Assembly: GCF_001894745.1 (NCBI RefSeq)
Contig: NZ_BBYF01000003.1
Coordinates: 248,001 to 312,000, forward strand
DNA length: 64,000 bases
Source: Paenibacillus sp. NAIST15-1
Lineage (GTDB): Bacteria > Bacillota > Bacilli > Paenibacillales > Paenibacillaceae
Direction of reading: 5' to 3'
Of this stretch, positions 1 through 8,359 are shown piece after piece. Below the pieces are notes generated by a model that searched no databases, was not told where the DNA came from, and saw only the letters and a program-made list of their open reading frames with translations. A program made the translations under genes and the position numbers. Position 1 is the stretch's first letter; every line of letters starts with the position of its first letter.

Positions 1-162
1 TGTAAGCTCCACTTGCTTCACAGCCAAGATGCCGTTGTATTGCTTATCTTCCTCTGGCGTTCCCTGTAAGGAGGCGTCCTTCAGGGAGTGACTGCAGACG
101 ATGCATACTGATGCGGACTTTTCGTTCGAATACCCACAGTTGCTGCATATTTGGATCGCCAT
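1..162 (-). CDS. zinc-ribbon protein, 3' end outside window
   Basis: Partial reading frame of 54 codons that runs off the left edge. It starts at an ATG (160-162) about ten bases after a GGAAGGAG ribosome binding site. The N-terminus carries two CxxC knuckles (C6/C9 and C20/C23), the pattern of a small zinc ribbon, so a structural zinc is likely. The rest of the protein is outside the window, so no function is proposed; many Firmicute regulators and membrane proteins begin with such a ribbon. Confidence 0.55.
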   Translation of the reverse strand, partial: MAIQICSNCGYSNEKSASVCIVCSHSLKDASLQGTPEEDKQYNGILAVKQVELT

Positions 163-294
163 GCGCGATGCACTCCTTCCGTTACCCAGCCAAATCTTGA
201 ATACGCACTGATTCCGTTGTAAAGCAATTGCAAATTGACACAATCCGTTCCGAATAACCTGTACGCTCCTTTAGCAGCTAGGCTACTGCTACTG

Positions 295-1272
295 CTACAG
301 CTGCATGAACGCTGGGAAATGCTCCTGCAAGCCCTGCTTCAGTACATCAATAGGCTGCATGCCGATATCCGCTAAATTACTCAAGGCAATAAGCACCGAA
401 TCCGACTTCGCATCCCGAATCATCGTACAGCTGTAGCCCGATAATCCCCCATTATGATACGAGATATGCGGTCGATCCGGATATACGACCCATCCGTAGC
501 CATAACTGCGTTCCTCATCAATTCGAGCTTGCGGCGTGAAGATCGCATCGATTGACTCCGCATTCGCCACTTGGCCTGAGCGAAGGGCACGATCCCAGCG
601 GAACAGGTCTTCGGTAGTGGAGAAGACAATGCTTCCTGCACTGTTATGGCTTGGTATATCTTCCTTCCAAGCGAGTTCTCCCCCTCTATAGCCGATCCCC
701 ATGTTCGGCTCACTGCGAAGTATATCCATACGTCCGCCTGTTCTTGTCATACCGAATGGCTCGAAGAATTCCTTCTCGATATACGCTTCATACGGTTGAT
801 CCGACAGTCTCTCTACAATCAGTCCAAGCAGCGCATAACCGAAGTTGCTATAACGATACGCCCCTTTTGCACCGGATGGCGTGACGGTATCGAGCGCCAG
901 CGTATGCAATGGCCTTAGATCCTCATGTACATTCCAATCAATTAACGCATCTTCGTCCAATCCAGAGGAGTGAGTGAGCAGCTCATGGAGCGTAACATCT
1001 GCAAGCCTTGTACACTCAGGTACATACTTCGCAAGCTTATCTTCTACACGAAGCAGCCCTTGCTCCTGCAGCTTCATAATGGCTGTTGCCGTAAATTGCT
1101 TGGCAATTGATGCAATTTTGAATACTGTATCCTTATTAATGGGCTGCCTCTCTTCCACGTTCGCTAGGCCGTACCCTTTACTTATGACAATCTTACCCTG
1201 TGACGCCAGCAAGATCGATCCGTTATATCCCTGCTTCTCTAACAATTGATCCACCCAAGCTGCCAACTCCAT
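295..1272 (-). CDS. serine hydrolase, beta-lactamase/class C family
   Basis: A 325-residue protein of the serine beta-lactamase-like family (class C penicillin-binding-protein fold, Pfam Beta-lactamase). The three active-site elements are visible: SIAK at residues 55-58 (nucleophile serine and lysine), YSN at 141-143, and an HNGG box at 273-276 in place of KTG. Relatives include esterases, D-aminopeptidases and PBP4*-like proteins, so the substrate cannot be given. No signal peptide is seen, which suggests a cytoplasmic enzyme. The stop codon is followed by TAGCAG hexamer copies that supply further in-frame stops. It appears to be monocistronic. Confidence 0.85.
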   Translation of the reverse strand: MELAAWVDQLLEKQGYNGSILLASQGKIVISKGYGLANVEERQPINKDTVFKIASIAKQFTATAIMKLQEQGLLRVEDKLAKYVPECTRLADVTLHELLTHSSGLDEDALIDWNVHEDLRPLHTLALDTVTPSGAKGAYRYSNFGYALLGLIVERLSDQPYEAYIEKEFFEPFGMTRTGGRMDILRSEPNMGIGYRGGELAWKEDIPSHNSAGSIVFSTTEDLFRWDRALRSGQVANAESIDAIFTPQARIDEERSYGYGWVVYPDRPHISYHNGGLSGYSCTMIRDAKSDSVLIALSNLADIGMQPIDVLKQGLQEHFPAFMQL

Positions 1273-1402
1273 AACGGTCTTATCCCCTTCCCATGTTCTT
1301 CACAGCTTGCTGCTCTGAAGATGAACTCTACTAGTGAGTACTACGTCGTTACTGACTTCGATATCTATGGCAGGGTTTCCTTCATTTTCTAATCAACGTC
1401 AC

Positions 1403-1434
1403 AAAAACGCCTCCCATGCTGATAGCGAGAGGCG
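1403..1434 (-). terminator. rho-independent terminator after ykkD
   Basis: A GC stem (CGCCTC at 1408-1413 with GAGGCG at 1429-1434) is followed on the minus strand by a run of five T (1403-1407). It lies about 110 bases downstream of the second SMR gene and would end the efflux operon. Confidence 0.6.
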
Positions 1435-1541
1435 CTTTACAAGATTAATTAAGGTATGGAGTTGTTCCTCATTTGTGACGGATCACGATCTGACTATTCC
1501 AATTGCACAAATGCCCCGACGCTGCCCTGTCAGCTTCAACA

Positions 1542-1856
1542 TTAAGAAACTAGCTTCAGCCCAATTGCTGCTCCGAGTACCATGGAGATGAATAAGATTC
1601 TCTTCCAATCGCGGGACTCCCCGTAGAAGAGCATCCCGAGGATGGCACCCCCAGATGCGCCAATTCCCGTCCATATCGCATACGCCGTCCCCATCGGGAG
1701 CGACTTCATCGCAATAGACAGACAAATGAAGCTAGCGCTGAATGCTGCCGCCATAAAGACGAAGGATTGCCAGTTGCGATCCTTGTTCAGTTTACTAATC
1801 ATCGCCACACCAAGCATTTCACATAATCCTGCTGCAATGAGACTTATCCAAGCCAT
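1542..1856 (-). CDS. ykkD: SMR-family efflux subunit, YkkD-like
   Basis: A 104-residue, four-helix small multidrug resistance protein. It has the family signature around the first-helix glutamate (E13, in GLCEML) and a GTAYAIWTG segment in helix 3. The sequence closely resembles my recollection of Bacillus subtilis YkkD. In that species YkkC and YkkD form a heteromeric pump that exports guanidinium. Here the start ATG overlaps the stop of the upstream partner by one base (TAATG), so the two are translationally coupled. Function as a pair is a strong inference; the exported compound (guanidinium or other cations and biocides) is not shown by sequence. Confidence 0.85.
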   Translation of the reverse strand: MAWISLIAAGLCEMLGVAMISKLNKDRNWQSFVFMAAAFSASFICLSIAMKSLPMGTAYAIWTGIGASGGAILGMLFYGESRDWKRILFISMVLGAAIGLKLVS

Positions 1857-2197
1857 TAGGATTCAGCTCCCTTCGCTTCGTTCTCATTCGTCACCAGCTT
1901 TAATCCCATCACACCTGCTAGCATCACAAGGATAAGCAGCACCTTGATCATCTTGAACGGTTCTCCAAAGAAAGCCATCTCTGCCAATACAGTTCCAGCA
2001 GTTCCAAGTCCAACGAATACGGCATATACCGTCCCTACAGGGAGCTTCTTGCCTGCCATAATCATCACATAGAAGCTGACAATAATTGAAATGGCCGTAC
2101 CTCCCCATTCCCATACATTGTTCGCGTGCTTCAATCCGATCACCCAGAAAACCTCGAAGAAGGCTGCGATAAATACGTAGATCCAATGCTTATTCAT
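1856..2197 (-). CDS. ykkC: SMR-family efflux subunit, YkkC-like
   Basis: A 113-residue four-helix small multidrug resistance protein resembling YkkC: an essential-type glutamate in helix 1 ([12 protein letters not shown]), [10 protein letters not shown] in helix 3, and a charged tail. The ATG at 2197 was chosen over a longer frame because a GGAAGGGAGAG ribosome binding site sits just before it and the longer N-terminus is not SMR-like. It is first of the pump pair and follows a TetR-family gene by about 140 bases. No ykkC (guanidine-I) riboswitch was recognised upstream, so control probably passes through the TetR protein. Confidence 0.86.
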   Translation of the reverse strand: MNKHWIYVFIAAFFEVFWVIGLKHANNVWEWGGTAISIIVSFYVMIMAGKKLPVGTVYAVFVGLGTAGTVLAEMAFFGEPFKMIKVLLILVMLAGVMGLKLVTNENEAKGAES

Positions 2198-2338
2198 TTG
2201 TTGTTCTCTCCCTTCCTTGCTATCTCTATAACGAGCACTATTCCATGCACTGCATCCCACAGATGCAGCTTACACCATTCTTATTTTTTTCTATATTTCT
2301 TCTCAACAAGAGATTCATTGTTCATACCACTTCACGAA

Positions 2339-2917
2339 CTAGTCTCGTGTCAGGCTGCGCCAATATATGCGCCATGAAGCATCGAAGCGGCGTCGGAATC
2401 TGTCCGGGCCGCCAAGCAGCATTTCAACGAGAATGCCATCAACAAGACACATATAAGAAGCGGTCATCATCTCCATATCCAATTGATCAATCTCCGCTCG
2501 CTCCACTCCTAGCTTGAACACGGCCATAAGCTCCCGTTCCATCTGATCCAGATGGGCGTTGACCAGTTCCATAACTCGCTCCTGCATGATAACAGGCGGA
2601 AAGAACATCACCCGCAGCAAGAATTTCAATTGATTGCTCGTTTCATAGCGTGCCTCATATTGTTGAATCAATCCGTACAGCACATCCTTAATCGGATGCT
2701 CGCGGTGTGTCTGAATGTACCGCTGCAAGTGTCCCATTTCCTCTTGTACTGCACGGCGGATTATGCTAACAAACAGATCATCTTTATTTTTGAAATGAGC
2801 GTAAATAGATGGCGTCTTGATGCCTACCTGTTCCGCGATATTCGCAAGGGAAGCCCCTTCATAGCCATGTTCTGCAAAATGATTCAACGCGACCTCAATA
2901 ATTCGGTTAGCTGTCAT
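2339..2917 (-). CDS. TetR/AcrR-family transcriptional repressor
   Basis: A 192-residue TetR regulator. The N-terminal helix-turn-helix spans roughly residues 5-48 (typical pattern of an amphipathic first helix, EHGYEGASLANIAEQVG, and TPSIYAHFKNKDDL). The C-terminal part is the ligand and dimerisation domain. The ATG at 2917 is chosen because GAAGGAG lies nine bases upstream; an ATG three codons earlier abuts that site. It is transcribed toward ykkC and ykkD, and a near-perfect 20-bp palindrome occurs twice just upstream, so it probably represses its own operon and is released by a pump substrate. Ligand unknown. Confidence 0.88.
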   Translation of the reverse strand: MTANRIIEVALNHFAEHGYEGASLANIAEQVGIKTPSIYAHFKNKDDLFVSIIRRAVQEEMGHLQRYIQTHREHPIKDVLYGLIQQYEARYETSNQLKFLLRVMFFPPVIMQERVMELVNAHLDQMERELMAVFKLGVERAEIDQLDMEMMTASYMCLVDGILVEMLLGGPDRFRRRFDASWRIYWRSLTRD

Positions 2918-2935
2918 TCTACTCATCTCCTTCAG

Positions 2936-2955
2936 ACTAACTAATATTCGTTAGG
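2936..2955. promoter_or_regulatory. probable TetR operator, proximal copy
   Basis: Palindrome with core CTAACTAATATTCGTTAG, centred on AATATT, ending about 18 bases upstream of the repressor start codon and close to its ribosome binding site. It matches the distal copy (3001-3020) at 19 of 20 positions. Binding here would block transcription or initiation of the regulator-pump operon. Confidence 0.75.
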
Positions 2956-3000
2956 CAATGCATGCAACATTCCACACATATAATACGATGACACACCCCC

Positions 3001-3020
3001 CCTAACTAATATTCGTTAGG
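3001..3020. promoter_or_regulatory. probable TetR operator, distal copy
   Basis: The sequence CCTAACTAATATTCGTTAGG is an inverted repeat with one mismatched pair. On the minus strand its inner part supplies a possible -35 (TTAGTT), 18 bases from a possible -10 (TATTAT, 2980-2985). A dimer bound here would therefore occlude RNA polymerase. The two copies are 65 bp apart centre to centre, about six helical turns, which would suit two dimers on one DNA face. Confidence 0.75.
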
Positions 3021-3607
3021 TACATCTTTTCACATCTCTTCTCCTTTGTCAATCACGAGTTCGATAGTTAAATATCCTTTTATATATTTTAAATACGATA
3101 CATCTTCTCTATCAGAACTTCACAAGGCTTATCGAGAAAAGGATAAAGCAACTCTGCCTACAAATGACGAACAGAAAGTTCAAATGTTTATCCTAATGAC
3201 ATCCAAAAGTGCGAAGCAAAACCTGATCCCATTTTCCGATAAAAAGGGACTGAACGCTATATAGGATACAACAGCAGCCATTGAACAGATGAACCTCCCG
3301 CTTCTCGCTCCAGAATTTAGAAAAATTGCGATAATAACAGTAGCATCAAGCCTAATCTGCAAGTGACCTGTAAATGATCTATAAATGATCTGTGCGTGAC
3401 CTGTACATGACCCCTGTATGTGACCTGTGCGTGAGCCGGGAGACGCTATCTCCGCGGCTCTTCTGTCGTCTACAGATAGACAGGTTCAGATTGCGAGTAC
3501 AAACCAACCCACCACCCCTACGAAATTCATGCCTAACATACGCATAATCAATGAAGTGATACAGATGATGCGATTCTCTTTTTCACAACTCACATCGATA
3601 TAACGCC
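3021..3607. other. intergenic region without a convincing gene
   Basis: Between the TetR operators and argS lie nearly 600 bases with no open frame that has both a ribosome binding site and a recognisable product. A 72-codon plus-strand frame from 3046 has neither. Structured parts are an 11-bp tandem repeat (3364-3442) and, at its end, a GAGCCG/CGGCTC inverted repeat with an inner GAGA/TCTC stem (about 3432-3460). The inverted repeat resembles a weak terminator but lacks a T run. Confidence 0.6.
3364..3442. repeat. 11-bp imperfect tandem repeat
   Basis: Seven consecutive units: TGACCTGTAAA, TGATCTATAAA, TGATCTGTGCG, TGACCTGTACA, a 13-base variant TGACCCCTGTATG, TGACCTGTGCG and TGAGCCGGGAG. 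The shared start is TGAYCTGT. The period is about one helical turn and is not a codon multiple, so it is non-coding. Purpose unknown. Confidence 0.75.
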
Positions 3608-5368
3608 CTACATATGTTCCGGCGCTTCAATGCCAAGCAGGTTCAGCCCCGCTTCAAGCACATGTGCCACCGCTGCGACGATACGCAATTTGTGGCGGCG
3701 CTCGATCTCATTCTCCACGAGAATCTGCTCCTGATGGTAATAACGGTTGAACTGCTTGGCTGCATCAAGCAAATACCGGGCGAAGATGGATGGCTCATTG
3801 CTAGCCACCGCCATCTGAAGAGCACGCTCATACTTGCTGAGAGACTTCAAGCAGATCCATGCTTCTTGACTTACTCCTCCTGTTGCAATTGATTTCTTGC
3901 CCAGCAGCTCACCTTCGCACTCCGCTGCATCCTTGCCAAGCACCGCGGTATCCGCTAGACAATCAGAGTATGACGTCCATCCCCCTTTGACGAGCAAGCT
4001 CTTCGCTCTAACGAGTGTGAACTGTACATAAGGGCCGGTTTCGCCTTCATAGCGCAGCGCATCCTCCAGGTTGAAGTCAACAGACAGCATACGGCTGCTC
4101 TTCAGGTCACCGAAGATGATCGCACCAATCCCAACCTTCGATGCCACCTTGCCTTTCTCTTGCAGAGATGGATTCTTGTCTTCGATAATTTGCAGCGCGC
4201 GATTCTCTGCCTCATTCAATACCTCATCAAGGAAGATAACCTTGCCCTTGCGCGTAGACATCTTCTTCCCTTCAAATGTCATTAAGCCGAACGGAACATG
4301 AGTACATTCCTGTGCCCACTCATATCCCATCTTGCCAAGCACGGCGAATACCTGCTGAAAGTGCAGCTGCTGCTCCGCGCCAACTACATAAATCAGCTTG
4401 TCAGCCTTCATGACTTCCTTACGATAGATCGCCGTTGCCAAATCACGTGTCGGGTAAATCGTTGTGCCGTTTGATTTCAAAATCAAGCATGGCGGCATAC
4501 CCTCATCATCCAAACGAACGACCATCGCCCCATCACTTTCTTCGAGCAATTGAAGCTGCTGCAAATGAGCGACAACCGCATCCATCTTGTCATTGTAGAA
4601 GCTCTCGCCAAGAACGTGGTCAAAGTGAACGCCGAGTCGTTCGTACATGCGGTTGAATTCGACCATACTTGCGTTAACGAAATACGTCCACAGCTGTACG
4701 GTCTCTGCATCGCCCGCTTCAAGTTTGCGGAACCATTCGCGCGCCTCGTCTTCCAGCTCCGGCCGCTGAACCGCCTCCTCGTGGAATCTTACATACAGCT
4801 TCAAGCTCTCACGGATTGGATCTTGGCGCAGCGTGTCCTCATCCCCCCACAGCTTATAGGCCGTAATCAGCTTGCCGAATTGGGTACCCCAATCCCCAAG
4901 GTGATTCACCTTCAACACCTCGTATCCTGCAGCTTCGTACAGGTGCGCAAGCGCATTTCCAATCATCGTAGAACGCAGATGACCGACACTGAACGGCTTC
5001 GCAATATTCGGGGACGACATATCAATAACGACACGCTGCCCCTCTCCGATCGACAACTTGCCGAACAACGGCTCCTGCATGCGGGCAAGACAAGCCTCGC
5101 CATAGTAATCTTGATCAAAACATACATTCACATATCCGCCAGAGGCTTCCGCTCGTATCCGAATGTTATCGCTCTCTTGATTGATGCGTTCTGCAAGCTC
5201 CACCGCAATCTGCTGTGGAGAACGTCTCCACTGCTTCGCCAATGGAAAGCAAGGGAACGCCAAGTCGCCGAGCTCGCTCTGCGGAGGTACTTCCAAGGCA
5301 CGTTCGATGTCTGCCCCGTTCATGTTCATAATAGGTTCTAGTACTTGCGCGGCAATTTCTTTTAGCAT
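3608..5368 (-). CDS. argS: arginyl-tRNA synthetase
   Basis: A 586-residue class I aminoacyl-tRNA synthetase that charges tRNA-Arg with arginine using ATP. Features in order: an N-terminal Arg-tRNA-synthetase domain; the HIGH-type motif SVGHLRS (about residues 127-133) preceded by SSPNIAKPF; NHLGDWGTQFG typical of ArgS; the KMSKS-type KMSTRKG (369-375); and the C-terminal anticodon-binding DALR domain. The length is normal for the family and key motifs are intact. The gene is preceded by a T-box leader, so its expression should rise when uncharged tRNA accumulates. It seems to be transcribed alone. Confidence 0.96.
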   Translation of the reverse strand: MLKEIAAQVLEPIMNMNGADIERALEVPPQSELGDLAFPCFPLAKQWRRSPQQIAVELAERINQESDNIRIRAEASGGYVNVCFDQDYYGEACLARMQEPLFGKLSIGEGQRVVIDMSSPNIAKPFSVGHLRSTMIGNALAHLYEAAGYEVLKVNHLGDWGTQFGKLITAYKLWGDEDTLRQDPIRESLKLYVRFHEEAVQRPELEDEAREWFRKLEAGDAETVQLWTYFVNASMVEFNRMYERLGVHFDHVLGESFYNDKMDAVVAHLQQLQLLEESDGAMVVRLDDEGMPPCLILKSNGTTIYPTRDLATAIYRKEVMKADKLIYVVGAEQQLHFQQVFAVLGKMGYEWAQECTHVPFGLMTFEGKKMSTRKGKVIFLDEVLNEAENRALQIIEDKNPSLQEKGKVASKVGIGAIIFGDLKSSRMLSVDFNLEDALRYEGETGPYVQFTLVRAKSLLVKGGWTSYSDCLADTAVLGKDAAECEGELLGKKSIATGGVSQEAWICLKSLSKYERALQMAVASNEPSIFARYLLDAAKQFNRYYHQEQILVENEIERRHKLRIVAAVAHVLEAGLNLLGIEAPEHM

Positions 5369-5412
5369 AAGTTCGTTCTCCTCCTGTTGTTGGTTACGGT
5401 TCGCAACACGTC

Positions 5413-5680
5413 AAAAAGCCCCCGTCTACAAAGAGACGGAGGCTTGAATCCCCGTGGTACCACTCTACTTGACCCTACCCGGAAACTTGCTGCTCCGAAA
5501 AGAGTCCACTCGATAAATAACGGCTGTCGCCGGGCTCTCCTACGGCCTCATATGAGGCAGTTCACAGAACCAACTCCCGGGTCCGCTTCCTCTCCATTCC
5601 GTATCGGCTTCCACCATCCCGATTCGCTGCAGCACGGATTGTGCAGAGTACTCTCCCGTTCATCGTTGTTGCGTCGATTT
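5413..5680 (-). promoter_or_regulatory. T-box leader of argS
   Basis: On the minus strand the leader ends with the T-box antiterminator core GAGTGGTACCACGGGG (complement of about 5450-5465), then a terminator stem (5418-5427 with 5434-5443) and a T run at 5413-5417. Further 5' is a Stem I-like region containing GGGATGGTGGAAGCC. Uncharged tRNA binding should favour the antiterminator and allow argS transcription. A CGG triplet (complement of 5583-5585) in the 3' side of Stem I is a possible arginine specifier, but the specifier loop was not folded, so that assignment is weak. Confidence 0.88.
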
Positions 5681-5691
5681 TCATTTTACAC

Positions 5692-5721
5692 ATTATATCC
5701 AGAACAATTAGGAAAAATCAA
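5692..5721 (-). promoter_or_regulatory. probable sigma-A promoter of the argS leader
   Basis: On the minus strand, TTGATT (complement of 5716-5721) and TATAAT (complement of 5692-5697) are separated by 18 bases. They sit just upstream of the T-box leader, the expected place for its start. Confidence 0.6.
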
Positions 5722-5847
5722 CCTATCACATGTATTACTTCAGAAAAATATTCCTTACTCTGCCGCCATTCGAGTACATAACGTCATAACCAGTTGAGAT
5801 TCACATCAAATCCGAGACTCATTCTACTACTATCCGTCCAGCTTCGA

Positions 5848-6789
5848 TTACCGCATTGTATACTTGCGATCCTCAGTTCCATTCAATTCGACCGAAATGT
5901 CTAGATAAGATTGCTCAATAAATTGGCACACATCCGGATAGATTAGAGGCTTGCCTGTTATATACCGGCGATCTGGCGTACCATGATCACGTATTAACAA
6001 TTCACTGATTACTCTCGCACTGCCAACACCGTTCTCCACATATTGCTTCACGGCCGCCTGTTCAGCAGCAGTAAGCCCATTCTCAGCATTACTACCTTCT
6101 TGAACCGCAGCAGCAGGCTCGGGCTCCGTCCATGACCATAAGTCGAACTCCTCTAGAATTGGTGCAGGAGCAGGTTCAGGTTCAGGAGCAGGTGCAGCGC
6201 TCGATTCGCTTATCTTAGGCGAAGGTGATGCATTCCTCACCACCGGCTTGCGTCGCAGCATATTGATCTGCTTGTCCAACAAGGGCAGTCCAAGCGACAT
6301 TTGCCGTTGTAGCTGTTCAGGCAAATCTGCCACAGAATAGGCATCTGGAGCAGGTCGCCAATCGTTGGCTATTTTTAATAAGATTTCATCAAGCTCATAA
6401 TCAATAGCCTCGAATCCCTTCTTAATTGTCGCCACGATTGCAGCATCAATCCCTAAGTGCTCCTTCAAGTGCTCAATGCCGAATTTTTTGATCTCGCCTG
6501 TTTTCCTGTTTTTCACCTCATGCTGATATCGAAGAGAACGGCCGCATTCGCATCGCAGCTCTGGATTTATCGTCCCCGCATCTTTATACCCCGTATAAAT
6601 CCAATCATCTAACAGCGCCTCGATGTCCTCTGGTGCCGCATGATCTGGAACATGATGCCCCTTCTCCTTCGCCATCGCATTGGCGAACGCCGTGCGGCGA
6701 GAGCGAACGAGATAGTGATTCAGGAACTCACGTTGGTTGTCATTGAGCTGCGATAACATCTCATCCCGTTCCTGGATAGTTAATATCAT
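5848..6789 (-). CDS. unrecognised protein, possibly DUF3895-like
   Basis: A 313-residue protein with a GGAGGAG ribosome binding site before its ATG. The N-terminal third is helical and charged, and contains an RCECGRSLRYQH segment followed by KKFGIEHLKEHLG, which could be a short metal-binding or nucleic-acid-binding element. A proline/glutamate/alanine linker (about residues 200-235) connects to a C-terminal part (about 240-313) with a wing-like pattern (VGSARVISELLIRDHGTPDRRYITGKPLIYPDVC). I recall Bacillales proteins of unknown function (DUF3895) with this look, but the assignment is tentative. No signal peptide or membrane segment. Neighbours give no functional hint. Confidence 0.6.
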   Translation of the reverse strand: MILTIQERDEMLSQLNDNQREFLNHYLVRSRRTAFANAMAKEKGHHVPDHAAPEDIEALLDDWIYTGYKDAGTINPELRCECGRSLRYQHEVKNRKTGEIKKFGIEHLKEHLGIDAAIVATIKKGFEAIDYELDEILLKIANDWRPAPDAYSVADLPEQLQRQMSLGLPLLDKQINMLRRKPVVRNASPSPKISESSAAPAPEPEPAPAPILEEFDLWSWTEPEPAAAVQEGSNAENGLTAAEQAAVKQYVENGVGSARVISELLIRDHGTPDRRYITGKPLIYPDVCQFIEQSYLDISVELNGTEDRKYTMR

Positions 6790-6875
6790 ATCTTCTCCTC
6801 CTCGCGCTTTGCTCCATTACTGTCTATTGTACAGGAAGTAGAGCATGGAAGTGAAGGCATGCCTCACATGAAGAA

Positions 6876-6918
6876 GCCGCCCTAGCGCAGGCAGTCAATC
6901 ACTCCCCCGCTGGGCGGC
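6876..6918 (-). terminator. hairpin after the 60-residue zinc protein gene
   Basis: GCCGCCC (6876-6882) pairs with GGGCGGC (6912-6918), with an inner AGCG/CGCT pairing. On the minus strand it is followed by TTCTTC, a weak T tract, so termination is likely but perhaps inefficient. Confidence 0.45.
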
Positions 6919-7027
6919 AACCTATTGTAGGCACATCGATAAGAACAGCGATCCCTAAGAAGCGAAGCTAAAGGAAGAATATTTATTCTTAATCAATGGC
7001 ATTTTACGATCGGATCTGGACTTGCCA

Positions 7028-7210
7028 TTATGAAGCATCAATTCGTTCCTGCGGTGCTTGAAAGCATTTCTTGCATACCTTAATCTGTACACCATTCCCT
7101 CTTGTCCGATTATACAGCAGCTTAATGCGAGTGCTGGCGCAGACCGGACATGTACCTCGGCCACGTGAAGGCAGATTCCACAATGATTTACCGCGTTTGT
7201 TCTTCGCCAT
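7028..7210 (-). CDS. small zinc-finger protein, 60 residues
   Basis: A short basic protein with CPVC (about residues 21-24) and CKKC (about 46-49), a four-cysteine zinc site. Around the knuckles the sequence is rich in Arg and Lys, somewhat like ribosomal-protein zinc ribbons, so RNA or ribosome binding is possible. An AGGGG ribosome binding site lies six bases before the ATG. A longer overlapping frame in this region has no support. I cannot name the family. It lies between the unknown 313-residue gene and the divergent degV. Confidence 0.65.
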   Translation of the reverse strand: MAKNKRGKSLWNLPSRGRGTCPVCASTRIKLLYNRTRGNGVQIKVCKKCFQAPQERIDAS

Positions 7211-7425
7211 TCTATCCCCTCATTTCCTGTCAATTCATTCGTTCTCCTACCCTTATGTATGAAGGAGGGGAAATATGACTGATGATTCAGCTTCATTATT
7301 ACTAATAAATCCCAACATCTCACAATGCATGATAGACACATTCCTTCACCGCTTTCCCTGCAACTCATGGTATGATGGAGATAAGTACTTCGGTATGAAC
7401 ATGAAAGAAGAAAAGGAGAATGATT

Positions 7426-8292
7426 ATGGCAATTCGCATTCTTACCGACAGCGCGGTTGACCTCCCTCAATCTGTCATTGACGAGTTGGGGATTACGGTC
7501 ATGCCGCTAATCGTTACTATAGACAATGAACAATATGAGGACGGAGTAACTATTACGCCGAAAGCCATGCTCGATGGCATGCGCGAAGGCAATGTATATA
7601 AGACTTCTCAACTCTCGATGGAAGTATTGCAGACAACCTTCCAATCGATTGCCGAAGCGAACGAGGAAGCTATCTATATTGCGTTCTCGTCGGAACTGTC
7701 AGGAACGTATGCCTCTTCCCGCATTATGCATGATATGGTACAAGATGACTTCCCGTCCTTCACTTGCAGTATTATCGATTCCAAATGCGCTTCACTTGGG
7801 TTTGGCCTTGTTGTTCGACAGGCTGCGCTCTGGGCTCATGAGGGATTGCCTAGGGAAGAGATTATTACACGCACACAATCGCTTGCCCGGCAAATGGAGC
7901 ATGTGTTCACGGTCGATGACCTGCAATATTTGTATCGTGGTGGACGTGTCAGCAAGTCATCAGCCATCATTGGCGGACTGCTCAATATTAAGCCCGTGCT
8001 TCATGTTGAGGATGGAAAACTCATTCCCGTCGATAAAGTAAGAGGCAGAAAGAAATCCATTCAGCGCCTTGTCGAGCTGATGGAGGAGCGAGCGAATCTC
8101 GAAGATAAGCAGCAGGTCATCGGCATCGCCCATGGTGATGACGCAGAAGCGATGGAGCAGTTGAAGTCGATGATTACTGAACGCTTCGGGATGACGAACT
8201 TCCTGATTAGTTCCATTGGCTGCGCAGTTGGCGCTCATTCAGGCCCAGGAACATTAGCGCTCTTCTTCCCGAATAAATCCTATTCCGCATAA
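7426..8292 (+). CDS. DegV-family fatty-acid-binding protein
   Basis: A 288-residue DegV/EDD-fold protein. Members bind a fatty acid between two domains and in Firmicutes act as FakB subunits that present fatty acids to the kinase FakA. Seen here: the N-terminal ILTDSAVDLP opening, the TSQLS lipid-contact motif near residue 60, and the C-terminal GAHSGPGTLALFF ending typical of the family. The ATG at 7426 is preferred to one two codons earlier because AAAGGAG is at the right distance. No partner kinase is in the window. Function as a fatty-acid carrier is inferred from the family. Confidence 0.9.
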   Translation: MAIRILTDSAVDLPQSVIDELGITVMPLIVTIDNEQYEDGVTITPKAMLDGMREGNVYKTSQLSMEVLQTTFQSIAEANEEAIYIAFSSELSGTYASSRIMHDMVQDDFPSFTCSIIDSKCASLGFGLVVRQAALWAHEGLPREEIITRTQSLARQMEHVFTVDDLQYLYRGGRVSKSSAIIGGLLNIKPVLHVEDGKLIPVDKVRGRKKSIQRLVELMEERANLEDKQQVIGIAHGDDAEAMEQLKSMITERFGMTNFLISSIGCAVGAHSGPGTLALFFPNKSYSA

Positions 8293-8359
8293 AGGTTTCA
8301 ACAGCTGCCCTGGAATTGAAGATGCAGGAGACGAATCCACTCGCTCCTTGAACAATAAA

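Noticed and set aside
2198..2338. Guanidine-I (ykkC) riboswitch before the SMR genes
   Set aside because: The conserved ykkC RNA elements I know were not found, and the upstream gap is only about 140 bases.
3046..3264. 72-codon plus-strand frame in the tetR-argS gap
   Set aside because: No ribosome binding site, no recognisable domain, and it overlaps another equally weak frame on the other strand.
4550..5341. 263-codon plus-strand frame
   Set aside because: Antisense to argS, which has all its family motifs; the frame has no ribosome binding site and reads as random sequence.
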